Positions 10,888 through 22,336 of a stretch of DNA of 64,000 bases are shown in pieces; positions within the stretch are counted from its first letter, which is position 1; every line of letters begins with the position of its first letter. The translations under genes were made by a program, and so were the position numbers. Source of the DNA: Ignelater luminosus (taxonomy: Eukaryota; Arthropoda; Insecta; Coleoptera; Elateridae); NCBI GenBank assembly GCA_011009095.1, contig VTPC01091236.1, positions 763,439 through 827,438 on the forward strand. The letters run 5' to 3'. Under the pieces are notes generated by a model. It was given only the letters and a program-made list of their open reading frames with translations. It searched no databases and was not told the DNA's origin.

Positions 10888-12640
10888 TATTGTGATGCAA
10901 CACAATGTTTATTGAAAGTTTATAATTATCTTTTATATTTTTACGTTTATAATTTTTTTTTGTCAAATAATTTGGCCAAAAGTCAAATAATTGTGATTAA
11001 AGGTTATAATGTGATTATTTATGCAACTTGGATGATCTTTTATTGATGATCTATAATAATGACACCATGATCAACACGTGATCAATTTCTATCAAGTTGA
11101 CAGTTAATTAATCAAACAATTTTACATTTCCTTTTTATTACTTCAAAAAAAAGTTTAAAACTTTGTTTTCTATTTTGAATATCTTCAAATTTAACTTATT
11201 TCTTTTTTATCTACCACCTTTTTTTATTCTTGTTTTACTTCACTTAACCACAACCTTGTCACCGTTCAGTCCACTGGCTGCTTAAGTCCTCACCAAAGAC
11301 ATTTGAACCACACATATCAACGGTTCCATTATTCCTCCATACAATAAAATGTATTAGAATGTGAGTAAATGAAATAATGAAGTTACTCTTCGTTGAACTA
11401 ATTAATTTTTTTTTTCTATATCGACCAAATTTGTTTAAATGTTCACGAAGATTGCAATTTGGAACTAATATTAACTTTAACTGAAATGTATTGTTGTCTT
11501 TCTCAAAGTTCATAAAATTGGCACTAATCAAGTTATATTTTTTTTTGTTTTAATTTATGTTTCAAGTTTATAATTTAACTAACATAAACAACACACGTTA
11601 ATTCACGAAGTTGTTCCTTTTTTTTATTATATTTTCCATTCTCCCACATCAACAATAAGAAAAATCAGTAATCAGGATATGTACCATTTTATTAACATCA
11701 TTCTTTTTAAATATGCTTCTTTTAATACAACTTCAATCATGACAAATGTAATTTTAATTAATAACTTTTCTTTTCTTTAATAAATTTTAAATAACTTTTC
11801 TAAATTTCTAAAGTCTTTTTAAAAAATTTTTCTCTCCACTTCCTATCAAGAATTATTCAACAAATTCAACTGTTTTTTTACATAAACTCCTTATCAATTT
11901 TTATCAATAAACAACTATCATGTAATCATATCATTTAACTAATCTAGAATGTTCATTTTCTTAACTTATTTACAAATCGTAACTTATATACTATGTAATA
12001 CATTTCCAAATATTTAAAATGTTCAATTTAATTGTTTGATACTTTGTTGTCACATTTTATGTCTTTAAAATTGAATTTAGTGAAGATCATTGTCATTATT
12101 ACTTTTTCTTATTAGGGCATCGCTTTAGATTTTTGAATATCATCACAATATATACCACATAAATGACATTAATGCATAGTTTTTAACGCAGTTAGGAAGA
12201 CTTCTAAACATAAAAAGTTTGGAAAATCTTATTTTGCATTGATAATAACACTAGAAAGAGAAAAAACTAATATTTTGTAATATCCGTGAAACGAATCAGA
12301 AAGTTTATTTGCATAGTCATTAAGAAACATTGAATTACTTCCAGGTAGTGAATTAACGAATAGGTGAAAGAACGAGTGAAGAAGTGTCGACTAACGAACT
12401 GCAAGCCTGAATTATACTTGAATTATAAAATCGAATGAAAGAGTATACGGAAATACATTTTTCACTTTTTTATATTTATCATGACTCAGTACATTCTATT
12501 GGTGAAGTACAGGATATTCCGTATGGGTTTCTCTGTCATTAATTGAGCTACAAAAACATTGCTTGCCGAATATGCAATAGCTTTCGTTTTCGTTTCTTTC
12601 TGATTTCAATAATAGAGCAAAATACCTGTAAGCTTACATT
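10888..12640. other. Very AT-rich non-coding stretch
   Basis: No supported gene. It contains several T-runs and short inverted words (for example GATGATC near 11032-11048) but no recognisable transposon ends or coding region. Confidence 0.5.
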
Positions 12641-12830
12641 TTTACCAAACTTTACACTTTTTAAAATACAAAGCAATCTTTTATGTTTTAAATGGAAGCT
12701 GCTGTTATTTTGATATTACTGAAATGCTTAAATATTTCTTAAGTTTTTCGAATACCCACCGTTCGCTGATATTGTTCTGATTAATTCCCGAGTTACAGCC
12801 TATTGCAATTTCTATACTAGATCTTGGAGA
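12641..12830 (+). repeat. Direct repeat on the left of the ~95-bp array
   Basis: Resembles 16440-16595 on the other side of the array in the same orientation. Shared words in order are TTTTAAATGGAA, TTATTTTGATA, GATATTGTTCTGAT or its variant, CGAGTTACRGCCTATTGC and TTTATAC or its variant. The two copies bracket the array and the LINE inside it. Confidence 0.65.
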
Positions 12831-12990
12831 CTGGTCGGATTTCGTCCTTCATTTACCTTCTTAAGAGCGCTAAATACGCATATTGTGTGCCCAAAGATGA
12901 GCTTTGTCCTCTATTAACTTTCTTAAGAGATATAAATAGCAACATTGCTGAATAACGGCTGGGGTATACCCCTTAAGCGACGCGCAGCTG
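12831..12990 (+). repeat. Left end of a ~95-bp tandem array (about two degenerate units)
   Basis: Contains the array words CCTTCTTAAGA, GTGCCCAAAG and GCTTTGTCCTCTATTAAC. These match the units of the main array at 14845-16435. The array is interrupted just after this point by a LINE. Confidence 0.7.
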
Positions 12991-14830
12991 CGGCCTTGCC
13001 TGACCCCTGCGATAAGTGATCCAAGACTACCACGTCAAAAGCGGTCGGGGCTAAAGAAGCGAGCCGTAAGAGTAACAATCTTCAACGTCGGAAGCATGAC
13101 AGGAAAAGGAAGGGAACTGACCAGCCTAATGAACTGAAGAAAGATCGACATCTCGTGTGTGCAGGAAACCAGGTGGAAGAAAGATAGGAGAAATGGTGTG
13201 GGAACCATCCTTAACAAGGCTTAAACGGAACGCCTGGTTTGAGTCAACCGGCGGAGTGACACGGTGATGAGCATTGGTCTGGACGGAGGAATTACTACCA
13301 TCAACATCGTGTGCGCGTACGCCCTCCACTTAGGATGCGAGGACGAAGAAAACGAAGAGTTCTGGAAAGCGTTCGACCAGGAAATGGCCGAAATATCCAG
13401 AGAGGAAAGGTGCTTCCTAGGAGGCGATTTAAACAGCCACATTGGTAGTGACAAGGCAGAAGTGGTTAGAATACACGGCGGGTGGGGGCGAGGAGAAAAG
13501 AAGCGCAGAAGGAAACAGCGTATTGGACTTCCCTGTGGCATGTAATATGGCTGTGCTAAATACCTTCAAGGGGGAAGTTCTAGCAAAGATAAGGTGGCGA
13601 GACGAGGCAAAGTGGTCTTAGGGTTAACATCCGGTAAAAGCCCTCCTGGAGACAAGGAATAATGGTGGTGGAACGAGGAGGTCCAGCAGGTGGTTCGGGA
13701 GATGAAAGAGGCCAAAAAGAAATATGACCTCTCACAGCAAATAGAGGACAAAGATAAACATAAGAAGGAGGCAAAGCGGGCAGTCGCCGTAACAAAAGCT
13801 AGTGCTCAAGATGAATTGCATGAGACAGGAGAAAAAAGAAGCTCCACCTTATCTACGTAGATCTTGAGAAGGCCTACGATACAGTGCCGAGGAAAGAGAT
13901 CTGGAGTTGTATGAGGATACGAGAAGTCACAGAGAAATACGTCCAATTGATAACACACATGTATGAGTGTTGAAGTGACCGACACATTCCCCGTGATTGT
14001 AGGCTTGCGCGAGGGCTCAGCTTTGAGTTTCTATCTATTCAACCTGTTGATGGACGTGTTGACGGAGTTTAGCAAGGACCTCTCCTTTCGGGCTGGGCGA
14101 CATTGCTATAGCGTAGGATAGTTGAGAGAAGGCAGAGAAAACGCTGGAAAGTTGGAGGCAGGTCATCGAAGAAGGCAGTCTCGAAATAAGTAGGAAGAAG
14201 ACTGAGTACCTGTGATTTTGTGAAGACGGAAAAGAGGAGCGGTGTAGTTACAGGGAGAAAGGTTGACAAGAACACGTGACTTCAAGTACCTCGGGTCATT
14301 CGTTACAGAAAGCGGAGACCTCGAAAGGGAAATAAATCACAGGACTCGAATAGGTTGGATGAGCTGAAAAAAGATTACCGGGGTGCTGTGCAATAAATGG
14401 ATCAAAAGTAGGACAAACGGGAGAATCTTTAAATTAGTGGTGAGACCAGCCCGTGAAAAAGGTTTAAGAAAAGAAATTGGACATAATGGAGATTAGGATG
14501 TTGTGATGGACTATGGGGAAGACGAGGAGGGACATGGTAAGGAACGAGTGGTTTAGAGAGCAGACAGGGATAGTTGAGGTTTCCAAGAAAGTTCAAGAAC
14601 GAAGACTACAGTGGTACGGGCACGTGATGAGAAGGGAAAAGGGGCATGTCTTGAGGGAAATGATGGATCTGCAGGTAAACGGCAAGCCACCCAGGGGAAG
14701 ACCCAGAAGGAGATGGAAAGATTGTGTCGCGGAAGACCTGCGGGAGAAGGAATTAAGGTCTGAGGACACGAGGGACCGGACGGAATGGAGAAGGGGAGTG
14801 AGGAACATCGACCCCTAACTGATAGGGGTA
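12990..14830 (+). pseudogene. RTE-like LINE, degenerate, inserted in a tandem array
   Basis: A decayed non-LTR retrotransposon in the order endonuclease, reverse transcriptase, C-terminal domain. The endonuclease starts near 13069 (VTIFNVGSMTGKGREL, then SCVQETRWKK) and ends with GGDLNSHIG near 13420-13450; a segment between these two is missing. The reverse transcriptase shows the Asp-containing motif YVDLEKAYDTVPRKEIW at about 13855-13905, a GLREGSALS word near 14005 in place of the usual QGxxLSP, and a thumb-like FKYLGSF near 14282. The C-terminal part (14513-14818) reads RRLQWYGHVMRR and PRGRPRRRWKD, typical of RTE/CFDP2-related LINE proteins. Stops and frameshifts occur throughout. The clade name is tentative. 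Confidence 0.85.
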
Positions 14831-14844
14831 AGCTGAAGAGAAAG

Positions 14845-16435
14845 AAGTAGAAGAAGACGGTTTGGGTTACACCCTCGTACGCACCATTACGAGTAGCCCA
14901 AGGTCGGCCTTTGTTCTCCATCCTCATCCAAATATAAATGCGGCTCGGGTTACATCCTCGCACCCACCACTTTAAGTGGCCGAAACTCGGCCTTCGCTTT
15001 TTATTCCTTTCTTAAGAAACCTAAGAAACAAACACGGCTTGGGCTACACCCTCGTACGGTCTAACTTAAGTGGCTAAGTCAGCCTTTGCCCTCTATTACC
15101 TTCTCAAGTAACAAGGAAACGAACACGACTTGAACCTATACCCTCGCAGGTACGTACTAACTTGGGTGCCTGAAGTCAACTTTCATTTCCTATTACTTTC
15201 TTCAGAAGCTTGAGAACGAACGCGGTTTGGACTACGTTTCACAGACCACCGTGGGTGCGCAAAGTTTGTTTCGCCTTCCATCGGTTTTTTAAGACCCACG
15301 CACGTGCTACTTCGGGTGTCCAAAGTTTGCCTTCGCCCTTCATATCCATCTGAAGAAACTTAAAAGCGAACATGGCTTTGTATACGTTCTTGCAGAGATT
15401 ACTTCGGATGCCCAAAGTTGTTCTTCGTCCTCCATATCCATCTTAAGAAACTTGAAAATGAATATTGCTTTGGCTACGCCCTCGCATGGATCATCTTGGG
15501 TGTCCAGAATCGGTCTTTGTCTTTTCCTAACCTTTATAAGAACGGCAAATATAAACACAGCTCGGGTTACACACTCTCACGCACTAAGTGACCCAAAGTC
15601 GGTTGACGCTTTCCATTGCCTTCTTAAGAAACTTGAAAACGAACACGGCTTGGACTATGCCCTCGGCTATTTTCGGTGCTCAAATTCGGCCTTCGTAGCC
15701 TTCTTAAGAAACTTTGAAACAAACACGGATTGGGATACGCTCTCGCATGCTTAAAGTCGGGCTTTGCTCCCTCTTAACTCCCACAAGAGAGATAAATATA
15801 AACGCGGCTCGGGCTACCTTTGGTGCTCAAGTTGGGCTTTGCCTTTTATTACACTTCATATAGGAGATAAATATAAACACGGCTTTGTCTTCGTTCTTCA
15901 CTGCCGTCGATTAACTTTTTAAGAAACTTGATTGCTATGCTTTCTCACGAGCCGCCTTGGGTGCCCACGGACGGACTTCCTTGCCCTCGATTCCTTTTTT
16001 AAGAAACCTAAACACGAATATGGCTTGAGCTACACCTCACACGCCTTGGGAGCCCAAGGACAGGCTTTGCCCTTTATTATCCTTCATAATGGAGGTAAAT
16101 ATAAACACTGTTCGGGGTACACCCTCTGAGTTACCCAAACTAAACGTCCGTCCTCCATTAACTTTTTAAGAAACTCAAATGTGAACACTGCTCTTGTGCT
16201 ACACCCTCGCTCGGGCCACCTTGAGTGCTCAAGTTCGAAATATGCCCCGTCTATTAACCTTCTTAAAGTCAGGAAACACGGGCTACACCCTCGCACAGGT
16301 AGGTCTTCGCCTTCTATTAACTTCTTAAGAAACTTAAATACGAAAGCGGGTTGGACCACGCCTTCGCGCGGATTACCTTTGAATGGCTTAAGGTCGGGCT
16401 TTGCTTTCCCCAACCTTCTTAAGAGAAAAAAAAAG
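14845..16435 (+). repeat. Degenerate ~95-bp tandem array, about 16-17 units
   Basis: Repeated unit of roughly 90-97 bp. A typical unit reads, in words, CGGCTTGGGCTACACCCTCG, then TTGGGTGCCCAAAGTCGG, then CTTTGCCCTCCATTAAC, then CTTCTTAAGAAACTTGAAAA. Unit starts can be seen at about 14860, 14941, 15034, 15124, 15221, 15371, 15465, 15560 and onward. Units differ by 20-30 percent or more and some carry internal deletions. The short open frames across it change frame from unit to unit and are not coding. Confidence 0.85.
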
Positions 16436-16439
16436 TCCA

Positions 16440-16595
16440 TACTTTTCAAGGTGCAATGCAAACTCTTACTTTTTAAATGGAAACTGTGCTTTATTTTGAT
16501 ACTATTCCAATGTTTTTTGAATATGTATGGTTGACTGGTATTGTTTCGATCACTTACCGAGTTACGGCCTATTGCGATTTTTATACTTGTCAGTC
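16440..16595 (+). repeat. Direct repeat on the right of the ~95-bp array
   Basis: Partner of 12641-12830 in the same orientation, starting just after the last array unit. See that entry for the shared words. Confidence 0.65.
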
Positions 16596-16769
16596 AAAAA
16601 CAGTAGGTAATGGAAAATATTTTTGTTTTGTGAAAACGAGCTCCACAAAAGAACGCTTGTGTTTTAAAGATTGTTACTATAATAGTAAAGAAAAATCTAG
16701 ATTTAGAAACCTCGTTTGAAACCTCTTTTGGCCCGTTTCGATATGACCTTTATCTTCACTAATTTTTTG

Positions 16770-17580
16770 GCCATAATTCAACAACTGTTGAATCAAGACA
16801 GAAAAGCAGTCGCTTTGGCGGCCTCAATAGAAAATTTTTCAATTTCAACTTGTTCTCTGTTCTGTGATGAATTCCACCAACAGGTCTCGGAAGCTGCTAT
16901 GGGCTCTAGAAGCTTCCGAGAATAAGCTGGTTTCGATACGCGGACGGAATTTTTATTGTACGGTTGCATGGGCAGGACACGTTGTGTCGATCATCTAAAC
17001 GAATAACATCTAGATATCAAATTCACTATGAGAATTGAGAATAATGACGCCCTTCACTTTTTCGATGTCCCCGTCACAGGTCTACTCACACACACCAACA
17101 GATATCTTCATGCCGACTCTGACTATCATCCGGCGATCTGTGATTAACACTCGTTAATGAAGCACAGTCTAACAACATCTACATGGGAGTAGGAACAGGT
17201 TCGGAGCTGTCTTTTATATTATACCTACAACAGAAGGGAGTCAAATAGGGTTATCAAGCAGCATCTTGAACCATCTCCGAGAGTGGTTTCTCAAACCATC
17301 CATCTCTACTGCTTTCTTACCATATATTAGTTCGTAAGATGATAGACCGCATCGGGAAAAGACTCCGAAAACAGAATCAAAATCATCTTTGGGTTCATCA
17401 ACGAAATCTTACAACTCCTACCTTCTTCCAAGGACAAACACCCAACACTCTTCCAGTGCTCTTGTGGCACACTATATTGTTTGAAGATGCGTCTTTTATT
17501 TCAAGATCATCTTTCTATTACACCAGAAAGATCAGAGAAGCATTTCTCTATTCTCGTCAGCAAAGCCTCTAGCGTATCTT
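16770..17580 (+). pseudogene. Penelope-like element reverse transcriptase fragment
   Basis: Conceptual translation gives the signature blocks of Penelope-like reverse transcriptases in order, in drifting frames. They are FHQQVSEAAMGS (palm block, 16872-16907; the family usually has GxAMGSPLSP), WFRYADGIFIV (the YxDD block, here YADG, 16930-16962), HFFDVPVTGLLTHTNRYLHA (17059-17118), and AFLPYISSYV then DRIGKRLRK (17312-17370). After that, TFFQGQTPNT and a short Cys-containing stretch run toward the linker before the usual GIY-YIG endonuclease, which I could not find. The altered YADG motif and the many stops mark a dead, truncated copy. Confidence 0.8.
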
Positions 17581-19115
17581 CGCTTTTTATTAAGGTGAGC
17601 AGAAACCTTGAGTGCATATAATTACCTCAACAATGATACCGTCTAATCCGGAGAGACGTTTTTTATTGTTCTTTGCTTACTTTTTAATGACGCGTATTGC
17701 TACTAAATTTGTAAAATGTTCACGCATCCATTCCGAAATCTTACACAGGCTTTTGCCTATGTTCCCTCTTTCATGGTATACACGGTATATGTATAAAATA
17801 AAAAAAAATGTTAGTCTTTTTTAATCTGCTGAAAATGAATTTTGTGGTTCTTATAAAAACACGAGGGACGAAATATGATTCCGATTATATTTACACGAAA
17901 TGCAGTTAATCAATAAACAGAAATCGGAGTATATTAAACACAAACAATGCGAGATAATAGGCAGCTGATTCGCAAGCATTAATGGTAATTATAGATTAGA
18001 AAAGGGGAGTTGCGAGGTTGTGGTGCTAATAGAATTCGTATTGGAATAATCGGAACTAGGGTTTATAAGGTAACATTTAATCCCCCTTTGGTCGATGCCA
18101 TATCGACAGTGTTAGATTAATTAATTGGATAATGAATTTCCGCCCTATTTATCCACCTTTTAACTTGAAATGAAGCCGATCGATTAATAATCTGCTTCTA
18201 AACGGGGATTTATTTATATTTATCTGCAGCAGAAGAGAGGGGTGCGTGAAATTGTTGAAAAAGAAATGGAACTCGTACATTAGGGCTTTTGTGTTAAGTT
18301 TGATCGTTTCATCTTTCTTTCTTGAATTATCGATTTTAATTATGCTCGCGTTAATGGCTTTTCTTTGTAGATGGGCCTCCTTTAATTGAAATAAAATACA
18401 GCAGTTTACAGCAAATTTAATAAGTTAAGTTTTCGACTTCTGTGTTTTCCACGATCCAAGTTTGAATAATTCAGTAAATTGTAAATTATTTACGCCAGCA
18501 ACGCCTGCATCAACATAGGCTGTCACCGTTAGCTAAATCCGCCCTTGATTTACTTTCACATAAAGTTTGACGCTGGTTCAGCGTGAACATTTACTACCAT
18601 CTCTTTATATCAAAAATGCTTTTCTGCATACTGAACAAAAACCTGTCGAAAGATTAGGCAATAAAAAAAATTAATGTTCTGCTTGCTGATGTTTTTCTAT
18701 TTTATTAGCCACAATTCTTTGTAAACGAGTTGTGTCTTATTAAATATTGTTTGTTTACTCTACTAATAAGGTGACTTTTTTTTTCTTTATTCCGATCTCT
18801 TTATTTGACGCGAAATCGCGGAATAAAGAGGCAAAATCTTAAAACAGACAGTGCTTTTAAGTTTTTAAAAAGGAAAGAAGACACTTAAAAGAGCATTAAA
18901 AGGATTCTTTAGAACTCTTATTTAGTTTAATTGCAACTCTTTTTTAGTAGGTACGTATTTCCAAAGGACTCCCCGCAGAGAGCGAATTTTATTCTGAAAT
19001 TGTTGGTCAATCTTCACATTAGTAATTATACGGATTTTTATTAAAATCCAAAAATGCTCTTGCATACGGTTGCAATTCTTCAAAAGTTTTAGTAAATCTA
19101 GAGTATTGCGGTATA
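17581..19115. other. Non-coding stretch with a homeodomain-site-rich patch
   Basis: No supported gene. The part from about 17940 to 18260 is less AT-monotonous than its surroundings and holds several TAATTA/ATTAAT words beside more complex sequence. It could be a regulatory element, but the sequence alone does not establish that. Confidence 0.35.
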
Positions 19116-19383
19116 TGTGTCTTCGGCACTTTGCGTTGGTACACAAACCATTTAAATTGAAGAAAGAATTTATTTACATTACTTTTATACAAATTTCAAC
19201 AACACTAGCTTTATTACATTCTACTTTTTCAAGGGTTTCGCCATGACCTCTCTCACCCCTACCTGCTACCCCTAGTTCGTAACTTAAGGCCTCTAAAGGC
19301 ACTGCAAATACCCTCTATTAAATGCTATTCCAACTAAATTAATATTTTGCAATTGACTTAAGACATTAACAATGTGCGTAACA
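19116..19383 (-). repeat. 3' LTR and polypurine tract of the BEL/Pao element
   Basis: On the minus strand a purine-rich run ending AAGGGAGGCGGCA (19384-19400) is followed immediately by TGTTACGCACATTG, a typical start of a BEL-family LTR. Downstream lie a TATAAAAG (19182-19189) and an AATAAA (19169-19174). The far end is set at an ACA near 19116-19118; that boundary is a guess because the partner LTR is missing. Confidence 0.6.
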
Positions 19384-19543
19384 TGCCGCCTCCCTTGAAA
19401 GGCACCGGCTTTCAAACAATAATCTGCCGAACAGAAAACGAAAAATAAACGTATGATAAAGTACATAAGCTGAAAACGAGAGTGTTTTTAAATGTAAAGT
19501 TTGGAGCTATTAACCACTGTTTAGACTCACTACTAACTCACTG

Positions 19544-19900
19544 CTAATCACTGTCTTGACTGGGCAAGAGACAGACCTTGGTGATGGCCCTTTTGGTGGT
19601 TCCGTTGCGCGTACGAACACTGACAACACGTACACTGCCGTCTGATCCTGGATGGACTGGACTCATTGGCCAATATAAAGAAGCAGTGTTTTCCTCTTTC
19701 AGAAGGACGAGTGAATCAACGAGGAAATTCGTGTTCTTCTTGAATTTCTATTTGTGACGTTGTTGCAGGGTGTGAAAATATTCGGGACTCCATTTTCCCC
19801 AAAAATGTTGTCCATCTTTTCAATGTGTTTGAATCGTTTGACGTGATTAACGGGCGTAGTCGTAAGATCTATTTGTGGCAATGCAGTTAAAGCTTAATCC
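19544..19900 (-). pseudogene. BEL/Pao integrase C-terminal domain
   Basis: In one minus-strand frame the words HTLQQRHKWKFKK, LVLLKEENTASLYWP, VHPGSDGSVRVVSVRTRNG and ITKVCLLP give the C-terminal domain usual for this family (DUF5641-like). The frame ends with a stop at 19544-19546, about 145 bp before the polypurine tract. Confidence 0.75.
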
Positions 19901-20152
19901 ATGAGGAAATGACTCGGAGTCAGTGCTTGAAGATCGTTAGGATCATTGGACAGGCTGATTAAGGGTCTACGGTTAAGTGCAGCTTCAACTTGTACGAGCA
20001 AGGTATAAAGTTCTTCAAATGTCAAATTAATATTTGTCATTACGCGCTTTAAGTGAAATTTGGCGGATTTCACGGCTGATTTCCATAAACCACCAAAGTG
20101 AGGTGAACGTATGGGTATAAATATCTATTAAATAATTTTGAAATTTCTGTGT

Positions 20153-20820
20153 CTAAGTGAGTTTTCTGATCGAGGTTACCAATTCGTTATTGGCGTCAAC
20201 AAGATTTGTAGCGTTATCAGAGTAAATGTTGCCAGGCAAACCTCGTCTCGATGCAAATCGTTTTAGAACTGCCAAAAAGCAATCTGTAGTAAATTCGCTG
20301 ACGAGCTCAATATGCATGGCTTTTGTAGCCTGACAAACGAATATGCAATTGTAAGCTTTAATGATTTTGCGGCTTTTTGTCTTGCCATCCTTGAGCTCGT
20401 ATGGCCCTGCGTAATCTACTCCGCAAGAGGAAAATATTCTTGACGGATTTACTCGCGGCGAAGGGAGATCACCCATTTGTTGATGCATGTTCAACGGCTT
20501 AGCTTTAAAGCAAGAGATACATTTTCTAATTACCGCCTTAACACTACGCCTACCATTTAGCGGCCAGTGCGAAAGCGTCCCATGTACTCCCGCATGGAGA
20601 CTACGTTAGTGTTCTTCTTGTATAACCAAATTGGTAAAGGGATGCTTGCTTGGAAAAACGGCTGGGTGTTTATTGTCGTATGCCAAGCTCGAATGTACGA
20701 GTCCCCTCCAACGCGAATTATTCCATTCTTATCCAAGAATGGATTGAGCAAGCTCAGTTTGCTTGCGGGTTTACCGTTTTTTGAATTATTTAAACAGTTT
20801 AATGTGGACGGGAAAGTTTC
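20153..20820 (-). pseudogene. BEL/Pao integrase zinc-binding and catalytic core
   Basis: The catalytic core (20153-20494) shows CGVDYAGPYELKDG with the first Asp and GLPGNIYSDNATNLVDA with the second. The usual family form is YSDNGTNF, so a conserved Gly is replaced by Ala. Upstream (20557-20820), FLDKNGIIRVGG belongs to the region before the zinc-binding domain. A frameshift separates the two parts. Confidence 0.75.
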
Positions 20821-20920
20821 TGCTTAAACTAGTCTTATGAGCATTTGGGCAGCCCCCGTAACACCTTCTGACTAGATAGCTCACTGATCACAACCGACTT
20901 ACGACAAATATGAGAGATCT

Positions 20921-21521
20921 TTAGGAGTTGTGTGTGAAACGCAAACAAAACGCGAACACTCTTTGTAATTTCGGAAGTGAAGAGAGTCGTTCAAAAGCAT
21001 TCCATGAAGTAGTGCAAACAAGAGAGATTAATTGAGATTTTGTCTCCGGTAGTTCCGAGTGGTTATTGGAATAATTGGTGATATTAGTATTGGAAGGCCA
21101 AAATTCTAAAGTTTGAGTGAGGTAGGATGGTCCGTGCCACCATAATTCTAATTGTATTAGCTCGCTAGGATTCGCGCCGCGCGATAAAATGTCGGCTGGG
21201 TTTTGTGACGAGGACACGTGATGCCAATTATTGTGGTTTGTTAATTGGAGAATTTTTGAAGTACGATTTGCGACAAAAGTTTCTAATCTGTTAGGTTCAC
21301 GACTTAACCATACCAAGAGTATCGTAGAATCAGTGTAATAGTGTGTATCGCAATTGTTTGGTAGGTCCAAGATTTGAACACATTTATGCATCAATCTAGC
21401 TAGTAAGACAGCACTGCATAGCTCTAAACGTACTAGAGTTATTGTTTTTAACGGAGCTACTCGCGACTTTGCGCATAAAAGGTGTATCTGTGTGTTAGCC
21501 GGTTCGTTTCTAGAAACAATA
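20921..21521 (-). pseudogene. BEL/Pao RNase H-like region
   Basis: A long minus-strand frame carries HLLCAKSRVAPLKTITLVRL, then LELCSAVLLARL, YYTDSTILLVWLSR (catalytic Asp), NRTSKILQL and NPADILSRGANPSEL. These are standard BEL/Pao RNase H words. The frame is cut at its N-terminal side by the inserted fold-back element. Confidence 0.8.
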
Positions 21522-21523
21522 TA

Positions 21524-22336
21524 CAGGGTGGCTGAAAAATCGTTCACCAGCCTCTAACTATTTTATTTTTAAAGATACGAAAAAAATTCCAAGGTGAAAG
21601 TTGTTTGATGTAATGAGAGGCACAATATCATGCATCGAAAGAAAACTCATCGCCTACTGTTTTCGCGTAACATTAACTAACTTTAATTGTTTAAATTTAG
21701 TACCCTGTATATTTCTCAAAATTCTGAATACACCTGAAATTCTCTTTTCAACCATATAACATACCTCACAATTTTTTTGAGGACTTGGCCTGCAAGATCT
21801 CCCGATTTATCAATTCTGGATTACTTCTTATGGGGCTTTTTAAAAGATCATGTTTATGTAACACCATTAAAAGTCTAAATGAGCTGAAAAATAAAAATGC
21901 TGCAGCTATAGCATTAGTTACGCCAGAAATGTTACAACATGCTAGGCCTAATTTAATTCTCAGGACAGAAAAATTTAGTTTTCAACTCATTTAGACTTGC
22001 TGATAGAGTTACATAAACTTGATCTTTTAAAAAGCCCCATGAGAATTGATAAATCTGGGGATCTTGGAAGCCAAGTCCTGAAAAAAATCGTGAGGTATGT
22101 TATATGGTTGAAAACAGAATTTCAGGTGTATTCAGAATTTTGGGAAATATACAGGGTGCTTCATTTAAACAATTAAAGTTAGTTGATGTTACGCGAAAAC
22201 ACCAGGCGTTGAGTTTTCTTTCAATGCATGATATTATGCCTCTTATTACATCAAACAACTTTCACCTTTGAATTTTTTTCATATCTTTAAAAATAAAATA
22301 GTTATAGGCTGGTGAACGATTTTTCAGCCACCGTTT
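21524..22336. mobile_element. Fold-back element built from a mariner transposase 3' end, nested in BEL/Pao
   Basis: An ~810-bp near-palindrome. The left arm begins CAGGGTGGCTGAAAAATCGT after a TA at 21522-21523; the right arm ends with its reverse complement near 22320-22336. Matching continues inward through the arms for over 300 bp. Each arm contains the 3' end of a mariner-type transposase: in the left arm, SPDLSILDYFLWGFLKDHVY (third catalytic Asp block, about 21795-21860) and LNELKNKNAAAI. The loop is near 21880-21970. It splits the BEL/Pao frame between FSDASERGFGACI and PANTQIHLLCAK. Confidence 0.9.

Noticed and set aside
14593..14963. Minus-strand open frames opposite the LINE C-terminus
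   Set aside because: They are antisense shadows of a readable RTE-type protein end.
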